From: Liolophura sinensis
Lineage: Eukaryota; Mollusca; Polyplacophora; Chitonida; Chitonidae
DNA length: 64,000 nucleotides
Direction: 5' to 3'
NCBI RefSeq assembly: GCF_032854445.1
Contig: NC_088304.1
Location: 17,581,850 to 17,645,849, forward strand
Part shown: positions 39,401 to 51,900 of the stretch, one piece after another
How the letters are laid out: every line of letters starts with the position of its first letter
Numbering within the stretch: position 1 is the first letter of the stretch
Made by a program: the position numbers and the translations under genes
Notes under the pieces: model-generated
Told to the model about the DNA's origin: nothing
Database searches by the model: none
The model's input: only the letters and a program-made list of their open reading frames with translations

Positions 39401-42400
39401 ATGTGGTATGGAAATAGGGATGTCACAACAGCCTCACTGACATCATGTACATGTGGTATGGAAATAAGAGATGTCACAACAGCCTCACTGACAACATGTA
39501 TATGTGGTATGGAAATAGAGGTATCACAACAGCCTCACTGACATCATGTATATGTGGTATGGAAATAGGGATGTCACAACAGCCTCACTGACATCACGTA
39601 CATGTGGTATGGAAATAGAGATGTGACAACAGCCTCACTGACATCATGTAATTTCATGCTAATTTCCGAGTTTAACAAATGTGAAAGTTCTCAAAGGTAA
39701 TTGTAAATCAAAAAATCAATCCCATGTTGTTCTTGTACATACCTTCTGAACACGGAAATCTGCAAATTGTTCCGTGTAAAGTCTCCATTCTTGGCAGCTG
39801 TGAGACTGGTAGTCCCAAGCTATTAAGAGTTACTGCTGGCACATGTCCATGTACCAAGGGCTTCCTGCCTTTCTAAACTCTGAATGTCTACAGCTCCTAT
39901 TTTAACACAGTAGTACTGATATATGAGCTTGAAACTAATCCTAGCTGACTGATCACTGAACACGCTGAAGGTTACATTTAACTGATCTCTCAGGTTTTAT
40001 TACAATGGTATGCACTGATTCTTTCTTTTGTTGTACAATGGTGTTTTCTACTGTCTGACAAAGGAACATGGCAAAGGTTACTTCCTGAGTTTGCTAGATA
40101 TTACACGAGCCTCAAAGACTCTGTACATATGTTTATTTATTCATCTGATTAATGTTTTACGATGTACTCAGGGATATTTCACTTATACGACGGCGGTCAG
40201 CATTATGGTGGGAGGAAACCAGGCTAAGCCTATGGGAAACCCACGACCATCTGCAGGTTGCTACAGACCATCCCACTTACGGCTGGAGAGGAAGCCAGCA
40301 TGAGCTGGACTTGAACTCACGGCGACCGCATTAGTGAGAGACTCCTGGGTCATTACGCTGCGCTAGCGCGCTAACCAACTGAGCCACAGGGGCCCCCATA
40401 TACATATGTCATAACATCCCTAGAGCTCTGAGTCATCCACACACAGTGGTACTTAACTACACAAAGGTTTAGTTTACTGCAATACTTCTATCGAGTATAA
40501 AGGTGAGAGTATTGACTGTCAGTTTTAAATTTATTTTTACGTCAATCTGAATTTGAAAGACACATATACATGTACATGGTATATAAGGTAAGAAATTTTG
40601 TACCTTTGATGAGAAATACTTGACATCATGCAGTTCCTATTAAGTTCTATGGCTAACATATAATTCATATGTCATGTACATGCATATGGTTGCTAACAGC
40701 TTCTGGGTCACTACGCTGCGCTAGCGTGCTAACTGACTGAGCCACGGAGGCCCCTGCACATGTTTTGACTCGTATACTGAGGGAACAGAAACAAAAGCAC
40801 AATACAATTTTTTTAACAGTGTACCTGCATGACGGTCAATGCCATCTGTAAAACCAACAACATTTGGTAATCAAGTTACTAACAAAACTTCTCCATGTTT
40901 GACACACAAAGTTCCATGCCTTTCTGTTGGAAGACAAATGGTCTTCAACAAAGAGAAGACTGCAAACTACCATGCAAGCACTGCTGACAGCTAAATTCCT
41001 CATGTTGAACAGTGCATCACACAGGGTCATTCTACAAATCTGGATGTCGAAAGCCAGGATTGAACCCTGACATATTTGAGTAGATGACCTAAGCACTTGA
41101 GCAGCAGCTATGCACGTACCACTATAATCTACTGTGACACTACATGTAGATGTAGATGACAGTACACAAGAACCAGGGACCACATATACATGTACACATG
41201 AAAGATGATCACATGATTACACATGTGCAAATTTATTCACATTTATCCTGCATCACACAGAATACTCTGCTTTTCATTGGACAATAAGAGTCACGAGGGG
41301 TACAGATATATTCTCTATTCTCCTATACATTTGCCTTCTCCACTGAATTGATGGGTTTCACAGGATAAATTTGTTACATGGTTACTCAGTCATAGGATAT
41401 GGAAATATATGGTGTGAGTAACCTTCATAATATGAGGACTCAATGACACCATATATTTGCGTACCGGTATCCTATCACTGAGTGACCATGTAACAAATAG
41501 TGCATGTAATTAATTGCTGATCTCACAAACACGACAAATTAATTAAGTGACAAATAAACATTAGGAAAAACGCTACCTCTGAACAGCTGATGGTATCAAA
41601 ACAGATGACATAACCTTTCCATTTTTGTACTGGAGAAAAACTACAGAGTAATAAATAATATTTCGCCAAAAAATTACAACCCTTTGATTTTGATTATCTT
41701 ACTTGCTTTAATCGTTTTGTCTGAGCTGAAGGAAGCATAATACATGTACATGTACACGTGAAGAAATATGGGGTGACAGAAATACCCAGACAGTGAAGTT
41801 TTACTTGTACAGCTGCATACATTATGTCGCCAGTGTTTGTGCTTGAATACACAGTAAATGTAGCCTTGGTGACAAAACTATGTTAGGTGTGTCACAGTTT
41901 ATGTACAGTATTTCTAATGTTGGCTTCCCATGAGTGGTGGATCAGAAATCTCCTCTATAACAAGCCTATATACGCCTAAAAAACGATTGCCCCTTTGTGT
42001 ATATATCACTCACTCAGTACGATCTGGGACAAATCTGGCACACACTTGATTGCCAGCAGATCACATATAACCAAAATCACACTTCCCTTTTCACGGTTAT
42101 CACACTTTCTTGACACACACATCACTTTATTTCCTTCCTTTTTAACTGTCAACTTTTTCTTCCTTTCTGAAGTTCTTATGACAAAGATAAGGAAAGTCTC
42201 CTTTCAGGCTTATTTGCCTTATATACACTTATCAAGGATTTCTCACTTTAACTGAAAACAGCAGTTTCCTGAAGTTTTTCTCCTCATCGCACTTCACTAT
42301 TGTATCTAAGCCAATCCAAATACCCACATATTTTGCTGCCACACTAGAAAACCATGCCAAAGACACCGTATATGACACCCCATGGAGGTCACTATACATG

Positions 42401-45400
42401 GATATAGATACCAGGCCACATAGAGGCCACTGTAAATGGATACAGACAGCAGGCCAACTGACACCATGCAGACAGGACACCACAGAGGAGGTCACTGTAC
42501 ATGGATACAAACACCAGATCAAAGACACCAGACATGACACCACATAGTCAATGTGCATGGATACAAACACCAGATCAAAGACACCAGACATGACATCACA
42601 TAGTCACTGTACATGGATACAAACACCAGATAAAAGACACCAGGCATGACACCACAGTCACTGTGCATGGATACAAACACCAGATCAAAAACACCAGACA
42701 TGACATCACATAGTCACTGTGCATGGATACAAACACCAGATCAAAACACCAGACGTGACATCACATAGTCACTGTGCATGGATACAAACACCATACCAAA
42801 GACACCAGACATGATATCAAGACCTCATCATTTTTTCTCGTCTTTCAAGTGCACACCCAAGTGACCCAACCCATGCACACCCCAGTGACCCATCCCAGGC
42901 TTAACCTGGGCACACCCAAGTGACCCATCCCAGGCACTCCCAAGTGACACAGCCCAGGCTTAACCCTCTCCAAAACCTGATCATAATAATTACTGTGTCA
43001 AGCGCACGTACCTGAACTAATAATACAGCGATAACATTTCACAAGGAAGCCATACCATATGACTTATCTTCCACTGTCATCTTTACCTTTTGAGATTTCC
43101 TGACTTTATCAGAACAGATGCAGAAATTTAATTACAAATATCTGTAATATATACCATACGTCATGTACATGCATCTGTACCCTGCTCTAGGCACAGATAT
43201 GACACGACAGTATTGGACATACACATCTACATGGGACATAATGGTCGCAGATGTATATTATACCCATATCAGTGTAGGAAGGGATGTTAATAGAACAGCT
43301 CGCATGTGCGTGAAGAACTCCCAAAATTTGTGGAGCTATAAGCTGATTTCTACTGCTACATACATGTAGAGCTCCACCCTTCTGTATACACTCTACCTGT
43401 GGAATGTGGGGGACCAGGAAGAGCGCGCTTGAAATGCCAAAATAAACATACAGTGCTGAAATATATTTATGGCTGCAATATACATATACTTGTATATATG
43501 CATAATCATGGTAACGTATTGTGAATAACTACATGCACAAGTCTGAAGATGCAACCTACACCATTAGTGACTTGACACAATATACAGGTAATTCAATAGA
43601 GAATCTACTGTTCCATGAATTTTTAACTGATAAATTAAAGTTATGATACATATAAATGTAACTGACAGTCATGGCTTTGGCCACCCCATATCTGCTATAA
43701 AACACTGCTAAATACAGCTGTGCACATGTACACAACTTGGGCATGACTTTACCATCCCCACGCACCTGTCATACCTGGATTATTAAGTAACACTGTATAC
43801 AACTTGGGCATGACTTTACAATCCCCACACACCTGTCATACTTGGATTATTAAGTAACACTTTATATAACTTCGGCATGACTTTAGAATCCCCACACATC
43901 TGTCATACCTGGATTATTAAGTAATGCTGTATACAACTTGGGCATGTCTTTATAATCCCCACACACCTGTCATACTTGGATTATTAAGTAATGCTGTATA
44001 CAACTTGGGCATGTCTTAATAATCCCCACACATCTGTCATACCAGGATTATTAAGTAACACGGTATACAACTTGGCCATGTCTTAATAATCCCCACACAC
44101 CTGTCACACCTGGATTATTAAGTAACACTTTATATAACTTGGGCATGACTTTACAATCCCCACACACCTGTCATACCTGGATTAGTAAGTAACACTGTAT
44201 ACAACTTGGGCATGACCTTATAATCCCCACACACCTGTCATACCTGGATTATTAAGTAATGCTGTATACAACTTGGGCATGACTTTATAATACCCATCCA
44301 CCTGTCATACCTGGATTATTAAGTTACACTGTATACAACTTGGGCATGTCTTTATAATCCCCACACACCTGGATTATTAAGTAACACTACACTACACGGT
44401 CATGGGAAAAGTTTATTCCCCTTTCTCAAACACCCACCAACAAGCCCACCGTTGCCTTCAACAATGTTTTCTAAACATGATAATTTTCTGATACATGTAC
44501 ATGACATGTAAAACTAAGCTAACACCTTTTGTGTAGCCTTGATATGAACCGGGCTGTAAATTCCAGAATCTGATGGCCAGATTGATTTAGCTTATAATAA
44601 TGTACTCCGAAATATCTAAGGAGAATTCTGATGATTAATGGTCTCCTTGCCAACATGAAGCTGAGTGAACATGTGCAAGAGTGGAAGTACATCTAGTCCT
44701 ATAGAGACAATATTTCATAGCTCTGACTTGATACTGAGTCACATGAAACTGCACGTATACAGTACTGTACAACTAAATATAGCAGTTTACTGATTCTAAC
44801 AGTTCCATTGTCCCAAAGGAGGCAACTATTCTACAAGTACCGATGTATTTCACTGAGTCATTTGCACCTTCACTTCATGAACCTGATGTACATATGTTTG
44901 AGGAGTGTATGTATTTGTGCCTTCACTGCCGTACATGTACACGGAGTGTATGTATTTGTGCCTTCACTGCCGTACATGTACACGGAGTGTATGTATTTGT
45001 GCCTTCACTGCCATACATGTACACGGAGTGTATGTATTTGTGCCTTCACTGCCGTACATGTATATGGAATGTATGTGATTGTGCCTTCACTGCCGTACAT
45101 GTACATGGAGTGTGTATTTGTGCCTTCACTGCCCAGCATGTACATGGAGTGTATGTATTTGTGCCTTCACTGCCATACATGTACACGGAGTGTATGTATA
45201 TGTGCCTTCACTGAAATACATGTACACAGAGTATATGTATTTGTGCCTTCACTGCCGTACATGCACATGGAGTGTATGTATTTGTGCCTTCACTGCCGTA
45301 CATGTACACGGAGTGTATGTGTTTGTGCCTTCACTTCCATACATGTACATGGAGTATGTATTTGTGCCTTCACTGCCATACATGTACACAGAGTGTATGT

Positions 45401-45933
45401 ATTTGTGCCTTCACTGCCGTACATGTACACGGAGTGTATGTGTTTGTGCCTTCACTGCCATACATGTACACGGAGTGTATGTATTTGTGCCTTCACTGAA
45501 ATACATGTACACAGAGTGTATGTATTTGTGCCTTCACTGCCATACATGTACATGACCCCTTTTCTTGACGTATATTTTTTTCACATGGTCATGCTTGTAA
45601 CTGCCCCGAATAGAAAGCTTCTGCATGTCTTGCTGTAATTCATTTGAAGAATGCCTTTAACCACATAGCAAGCGATGAAGAAAAATTTAAGAACAACACA
45701 GTGCAGTTTTTTTACCTTCACATTTTTTATGTTCTGCATTCTTTCTCACGGTAGGCATGTCAGGACTCAATGCCAACCCACAACTTAATCATGCTTAGAC
45801 ATCAGCTGGGCTAACTGAACAGCCTTCACAATAGCCTTTAGTTATTTATAAAGGTAACTGACACAAAGGCAATTATTACAACTGCTAACAAAAGGAGGCA
45901 AAAACAAAATAAAATAAAAAGCATGGACAATAC

Positions 45934-45998
<65 letters not shown>

Positions 45999-48900
45999 TG
46001 GAGCCATGGTCAGAGAAGGTGAAGAATGACAAGATCACCAGAAAGCCATGGTCAGAGAGAAGATGAAGTATAACAAGATCCCCAGAGAGCCATGGTCAGA
46101 GAGAAGGTGAAGAATGACAAGATCCCCAGAGAGAGCCATGATCAGAGAGAAGGCGAAGAATGACAAGATCCCCAGAGAGCCATGATCAGAGAGAAGACGA
46201 AGAATGACAAGATCCCCAGACAGCCATGATCAGAAAGAAGGTGAAGAATGACAAGATCACCAGAGAGCCATGATCAGAGAGAAGGTGAAGAATGACAAGA
46301 TCCCCAGACAGCCATGATCAGAAAGAAGGTGAAGAATGACAAGATCACCAGAGAGCCATGATCAGAGAGAAGGTGAAGAATGACAAGATCCCCAGACAGC
46401 CATGATCAGAGAGAAGATGAAGAATGACAAGATCCCCAGACAGCCATGATCAGAGAGAAGATGAAGAATGACAAGATCACCAGTGAGCCATGATCAGAGA
46501 GAAGGTGAAAAATGACAAGATCACCAGAGAGCCATGATCAGAGAGAAGATGAAGAATGACAAGATCACCAGAGAGCCATGATCAGAGAGAAGGCAAAGAA
46601 TGACAAGATCCCCAGACAGCCATGATCAGAGAGAAGATGAAGAATGACAAGATCACCAGAGAGCCATGATCAGAGAGAAGATGAAGAATGACAAGATCAC
46701 CAGAGAGCCATGATCAGAGAGAAGGTGAAGAATGACAAGATCCCCAGACAGCCATGATCAGAGAGAAGGTGAAGAATGACAAGATCCCCAGACAGCCATG
46801 ATCAGAGAGAAGGTGAAGAATGACAAGATCACCAGAGAGCCATGATCAGGGAGAAGGTGAAGAATGACAAGATCCCCAGACAGCCATGATCAGAGAGAAG
46901 ATGAAGAATGACAAGATCACCAGAGAGCCATGATCAGAGAAAAGATGAAGAATGACAAGATCACCAGTGAGCCATGATCAGAGAGAAGGTGAAAAATGAC
47001 AAGATCCCCAGAGAGCCATGATCAGAGAGAAGGTGAAAAATGACAAGATCCCCAGAGAGCCATGATCAGAGAGAAGATGAAGAATGACAAGATCACCAGA
47101 CAGCCATGATCAGAGAAGATGAAGAATGACAAGATCCCCAGAGAGCCATGATCAGAGAGAAGATGAAGAATGACAAGATCACCTCAACACCAGTGATACA
47201 AGCACGTCATGTTGTATCTGACAATTATTAATTGTGCATACAAATTTCCTGGATGACTGGATGGTGAGCACAATCTGGGAACTGTATGTACATGTAAATT
47301 AAATTTACATGGTATCTACATATTCATGTATACTTATATCACTAATCTTTAATCAGTCATTTTTTCTTCCTTCTAGCAGTGTCCATAAATACATGAACAA
47401 GAGTTGTAAATGTTGTAAATACATGAACAAGTGTTGTAAATGTTGTAAACACATGAACAAGAGTTGTAAATGTAAATACATGAACAAGAGTAGGAAATGT
47501 TGTAAATACATGAGCAGAGTTGTAAATGTTGTAAATACATGAACAAGTGTTGTAAATGTTGTAAATACATGATGTACATAAATGCATATTGTATTTCACC
47601 TTAAATTTGATCTGAAAAAAAAAGCACTGAGTATTCAATCTTGACACCGCAATAAGGAACAAGTGTCCACACTGATTGATCAAGGTTGACACCACTACAA
47701 GGCTCGACACCAATATATAATCATGTACACATACTTGCTTCTACACCCTGATTTCAAACTTAATACCATATGTTTACATCATGGACATACAACAACACAT
47801 CTGGGAATACATCACACTTGACAGGATAACCACATACATGTATGTACATACAGCCACACCTGTTTTCTGTATATAAACAACCTACGCCATGATGCATTGA
47901 CCCTACATATGTATTCATATACATCCATTGTCAGACTGTACCTTCAGACTTAACAGCTACATGTATATACCCTATCAAAACGTGTATATAGTGACAGTCG
48001 GAACAGGTGGCCTACATCTGTGTCAAAGGGCTAACTGCCATAATATGGCTAATAACCAGACACGTAGCCTGGTCTTTGTACCTGTAAAATACCACGTTAT
48101 GGGCGAGACTGCTGATCTGTACAGAAATGTACCATATGTGTACAATGCAGCTTACTAAGACATATTAAAGCCAGCCTTAAACATGTAGTTCCATCTTCTG
48201 CATTATGTACGTGCCTCAAGCAGCAGCGTATGTTACACATGGAAGTGTGCAAAACTAATTCTGAGACAGGACACACCTGACTAGACATTTAAATGCTTTT
48301 CTGAGACACATGTTTAGATATTGAGCAACCACAGAAAATTACAATGCCCAGTATACTGTAAATGTTTCATTGTAGAAGTACCACACTACACATGTAAATG
48401 TAAATGTTTCACTGTAGACGTACCATACTACACATGTAAATGTAAATGTTTCACTGTAGATGTACCACACTACACATGTCGAATGTAAATGTTTCATTGC
48501 AGACGTACCACATTACACATGTCGAATGTAAATGTTTCATTGCAGAAGTACCACACTACACATGTATAATGTAAATGTTTCATTGTAGACGTACCACACA
48601 ACACATGTCCAATGTAAATGTTTCGCTGCCGACGTAGCACACTACACATGTGGAATGTAAATGTATCATTGTAGACGTACCACATTACACATGTAGAATG
48701 TAAATGTTTTACTGTAGATGTACGACACTACACATGTCAAATGTAAATGTTTCACTGTAGACATACCACACTACAAATGTAAATGTAAATGTTTCACTGT
48801 AGAGGTACCACACTACACATGTCGAATGTAAATGTTTCATTGTAGACGTACCACACTACACATGTATAATGTAAATGTTTCACTGTAGACGTACCACACT

Positions 48901-51900
48901 ACACATGTCGAATGTAAATGTTTCACTGTAGACATACTACACTACACATGTAAATGTTTCACTGTAGACGTACCACACTACACATGTCTAATGTAAATGT
49001 TTCATTGTAGACGTACCACACTACACATGTAAATGTAAATGTTCGCACCAACTGTACATTTTCAGGTACACTGTCCATGTTCGTTTATTTTTGTTTCTTT
49101 CAATTTTGTTATGAAGAAAAACGATTTGGAATGAATTCAAGACGTTTCATGTACATAGTACACTAATGAGCACAGGATATAGAAAACACTACTACTAATC
49201 TACTCTTAAATAACGATCTAACTGAATCAATAAATTATAATGAGAACTTGACGACTGATAATATGCATATGTACACAATGAGGTATGCATGTACTTGTAC
49301 TTACGTGTACCTACCTGTATGTAAACTATCATGAATATACATGTACATGTACATGCTACTGTATTCATTTATAAATGATATATTTGAATGGAGTTTTACA
49401 CTCTACCCAAGAGTATTTTACTTTACGATGGCGGCCAGCAATGGGATGGAAGAAAGCCAGGCAGAGCACTGGGATAGCCCATGACCATCCACAGGTTCCC
49501 AAGTAGACCTTCTCATGTACAACTGACGAGGAAACCAGCATTCATGAGTTGGATTTGAACTCGCGTTGATTGCATTGGTGAAAGGCACTCCTGGGTCACT
49601 GGGCTGTGCTAGCATGCTATTAAACCACTAGGCATGCTAGGCCTCAAAGACCCCTCCATGCACACCTAACAAGATACATCTACTTCACCTTTACTAAACC
49701 AGCATCCATGTGAATTTTGAGAATTTGGATATAAAGTATTAACCATACAGAATAAAATATACAGTAAAAAACAAAGGCTTACAGCATGAAGAATTAGAGT
49801 CAGAGGAATATATAAAACTTAAGTATGGCGTTACCTGTTGGTACAGCGCGAAGGTTATGGGAATAAACACAGGATGAGGATGGCCTTACCTGTTGACACA
49901 ACTGGAGTATGCTGATGACCGATGGTCACTTCAGCTGGAACCTGGCCGTCACTGGACTGTCTCTGCTCCTCTAGCCCTGGGGGAAAACATTCTTCGTAAT
50001 CATGTCTCTGAGGGACAGGTGCCGGTCGCGTTTTCTCTTGAATGAGCTCAGGTTCATTCACCTTCCCTGGAGAGTTGTAACTAGGGTCAGGGGTCTGGAA
50101 ATCTGCAATGTCAACATATTCATATCTTGTCTCAGGCACTCGTTTTTGGCGCGTGTTCTGTTCCGGTTGTGATGTTGTGGTGGTGGTACTGGCAGCAGTC
50201 CTATCAGCTTTTGCAGACACTCTTACCTCAGGAGACAAATCATGTTTCAGTTTGCATACTGTAGCGTACAATTCAGCATAAGGATCCGTGGTGTCCACGC
50301 TGTTTGAAAGCTCTGCTGATACCAGATGAGGGTGGCTCTCCACACTGGCCTTTGACTCCATCCCACTATCTGCCGAGGCATCGCTGCGTACAGTTTCGTT
50401 ATCTGAATACAAGCTAAGGCTATCAAAACTTTCATCCTCAGCTGTCAGAGCAGCATGAAATGATTTGCCAACAGCCAGAGTCTCATATAGAGATTCTTCT
50501 TCAATCTCAGCTTGGTCTGTATCCTCAAACTCTTGTCCCGTTGATATCCTCTTAGTGGACTCGTCAACACTGGAAACCCCATTTCCTGATACCCCATCTG
50601 GTAATGGTGGTAGAGGTGTGTGTACAATACTGTTTTCATAAAAATGGTCATCCTTGGGCGATCCGACAAGTAATTTACAGTCACTCCCTGAACTAATACA
50701 AGGTGACACATTGTCTGGTAACTCCACCATTTCATAATTGTTTTTGGCTTTGTATTTGAGACCAGTGACACTTTCCGAATTGCTCGAAGTTTTGTGGGTT
50801 AATTTTCGAATCATGATGTCCTCCTGAGTGTCACTCACTGTATCAGCTGTTGAAACAGCTTGGGAGCTTACAGGTCCATCTACCTGTATACCTGACACAG
50901 ATTTACCGGCCTGTTGTAAAATTCTGCCACCTGACGGGTCTTGGTCAGGTGAATCTCTCGTCACACAGCCTTTGTTACCACTATGTGTGCTTACATCAAC
51001 TGCCTTGTCAGCTGAGCCAAACTTCTTTAGCACAGTTCTGGGCGTACCTTTTGACGGTTCAATCTGAACACTTGAATCTGTGTGACGCGTTTCTTTTTGT
51101 CTACCTTGAGTGAATCCAAGTGAATCATGGCCTAGATCTCTGCTCGATGACACAAAGCCTGGCTGCCCTGCTTTGCCAGCGACCACACAGCTATTTTCAG
51201 CCGTGTGCAAACTATTTAAGCCGCCTGTTCCACTGACTGACGTTTGTACAGCATCGGCTGGAGTTTGTTTCTTCACTGTGTCAGCGATCCGAGGTTCTTC
51301 AGTCGCCGCTGTATCACTGGACAGGTCTTCCCGATGTCGTTGTCTTTTAGGAACGGGCAGAGGAGGAGGTTTTGGTTTTGGTTTCACAGCGGGAGGCTGT
51401 TTATGGTTGTATATGGCAACTGGTGGGTCAGTAAGAGTTGACTTGTCAGATTGACTGTTATCCGCTTCACTGAGTTTCTCTAAGTGAGGCTGTGAGTCAC
51501 TCGCCACGCAACCCACTGTCCTGCTCTCACACTTACTTACAGCTGCTTTATTTATAGTAACACCGCGTGTATTGTTGGCTGTTGTGGTTGTTGTTGTTGT
51601 TGCTGGAGGGGGAGGAGGCACCATACGCTTCCCGTGGTATCGGATTGAGGGGCGATTGTAATATGTGTGGCTCTCGTTACCTGTAACATTGTTCGTGCTG
51701 GTCATACGGGACCGCTTTCCCCGGACAACACGGGTACACACCTCCCCGACCTTTACCTCTCCTGGGTCTGGAAAATTCACGCCTGGATGATTTAGCTCCG
51801 AAATACCTGCATATGACAAGCCGTTCGAAACGAACACCTCGCTCTCTAAAAACTTTACTAAGTAATCTTTCAAAAACTTCTGCCTAGTGAGGTCAGCTTC

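Larger units (their letters stand above)
36996..49889. other. BCR intron 1, about 12.9 kb
   Basis: No exon recognised inside. It holds four SINEs or SINE parts, one fold-back element, and at least eight arrays, listed separately. Stretches 37560-39030, 39660-40120, 40760-41360, 41500-42370 and 42970-43730 show nothing I can name. Confidence 0.75.

Noticed and set aside
44808-45638. 276-codon frame rich in Cys, Met and Tyr
   Set aside because: The 41-bp unit read through three frames in turn; a repeat artefact.
50445-51454. Other frames inside BCR exon 1
   Set aside because: Shadows of the 738-codon exon, which has the homology and the correct junction.
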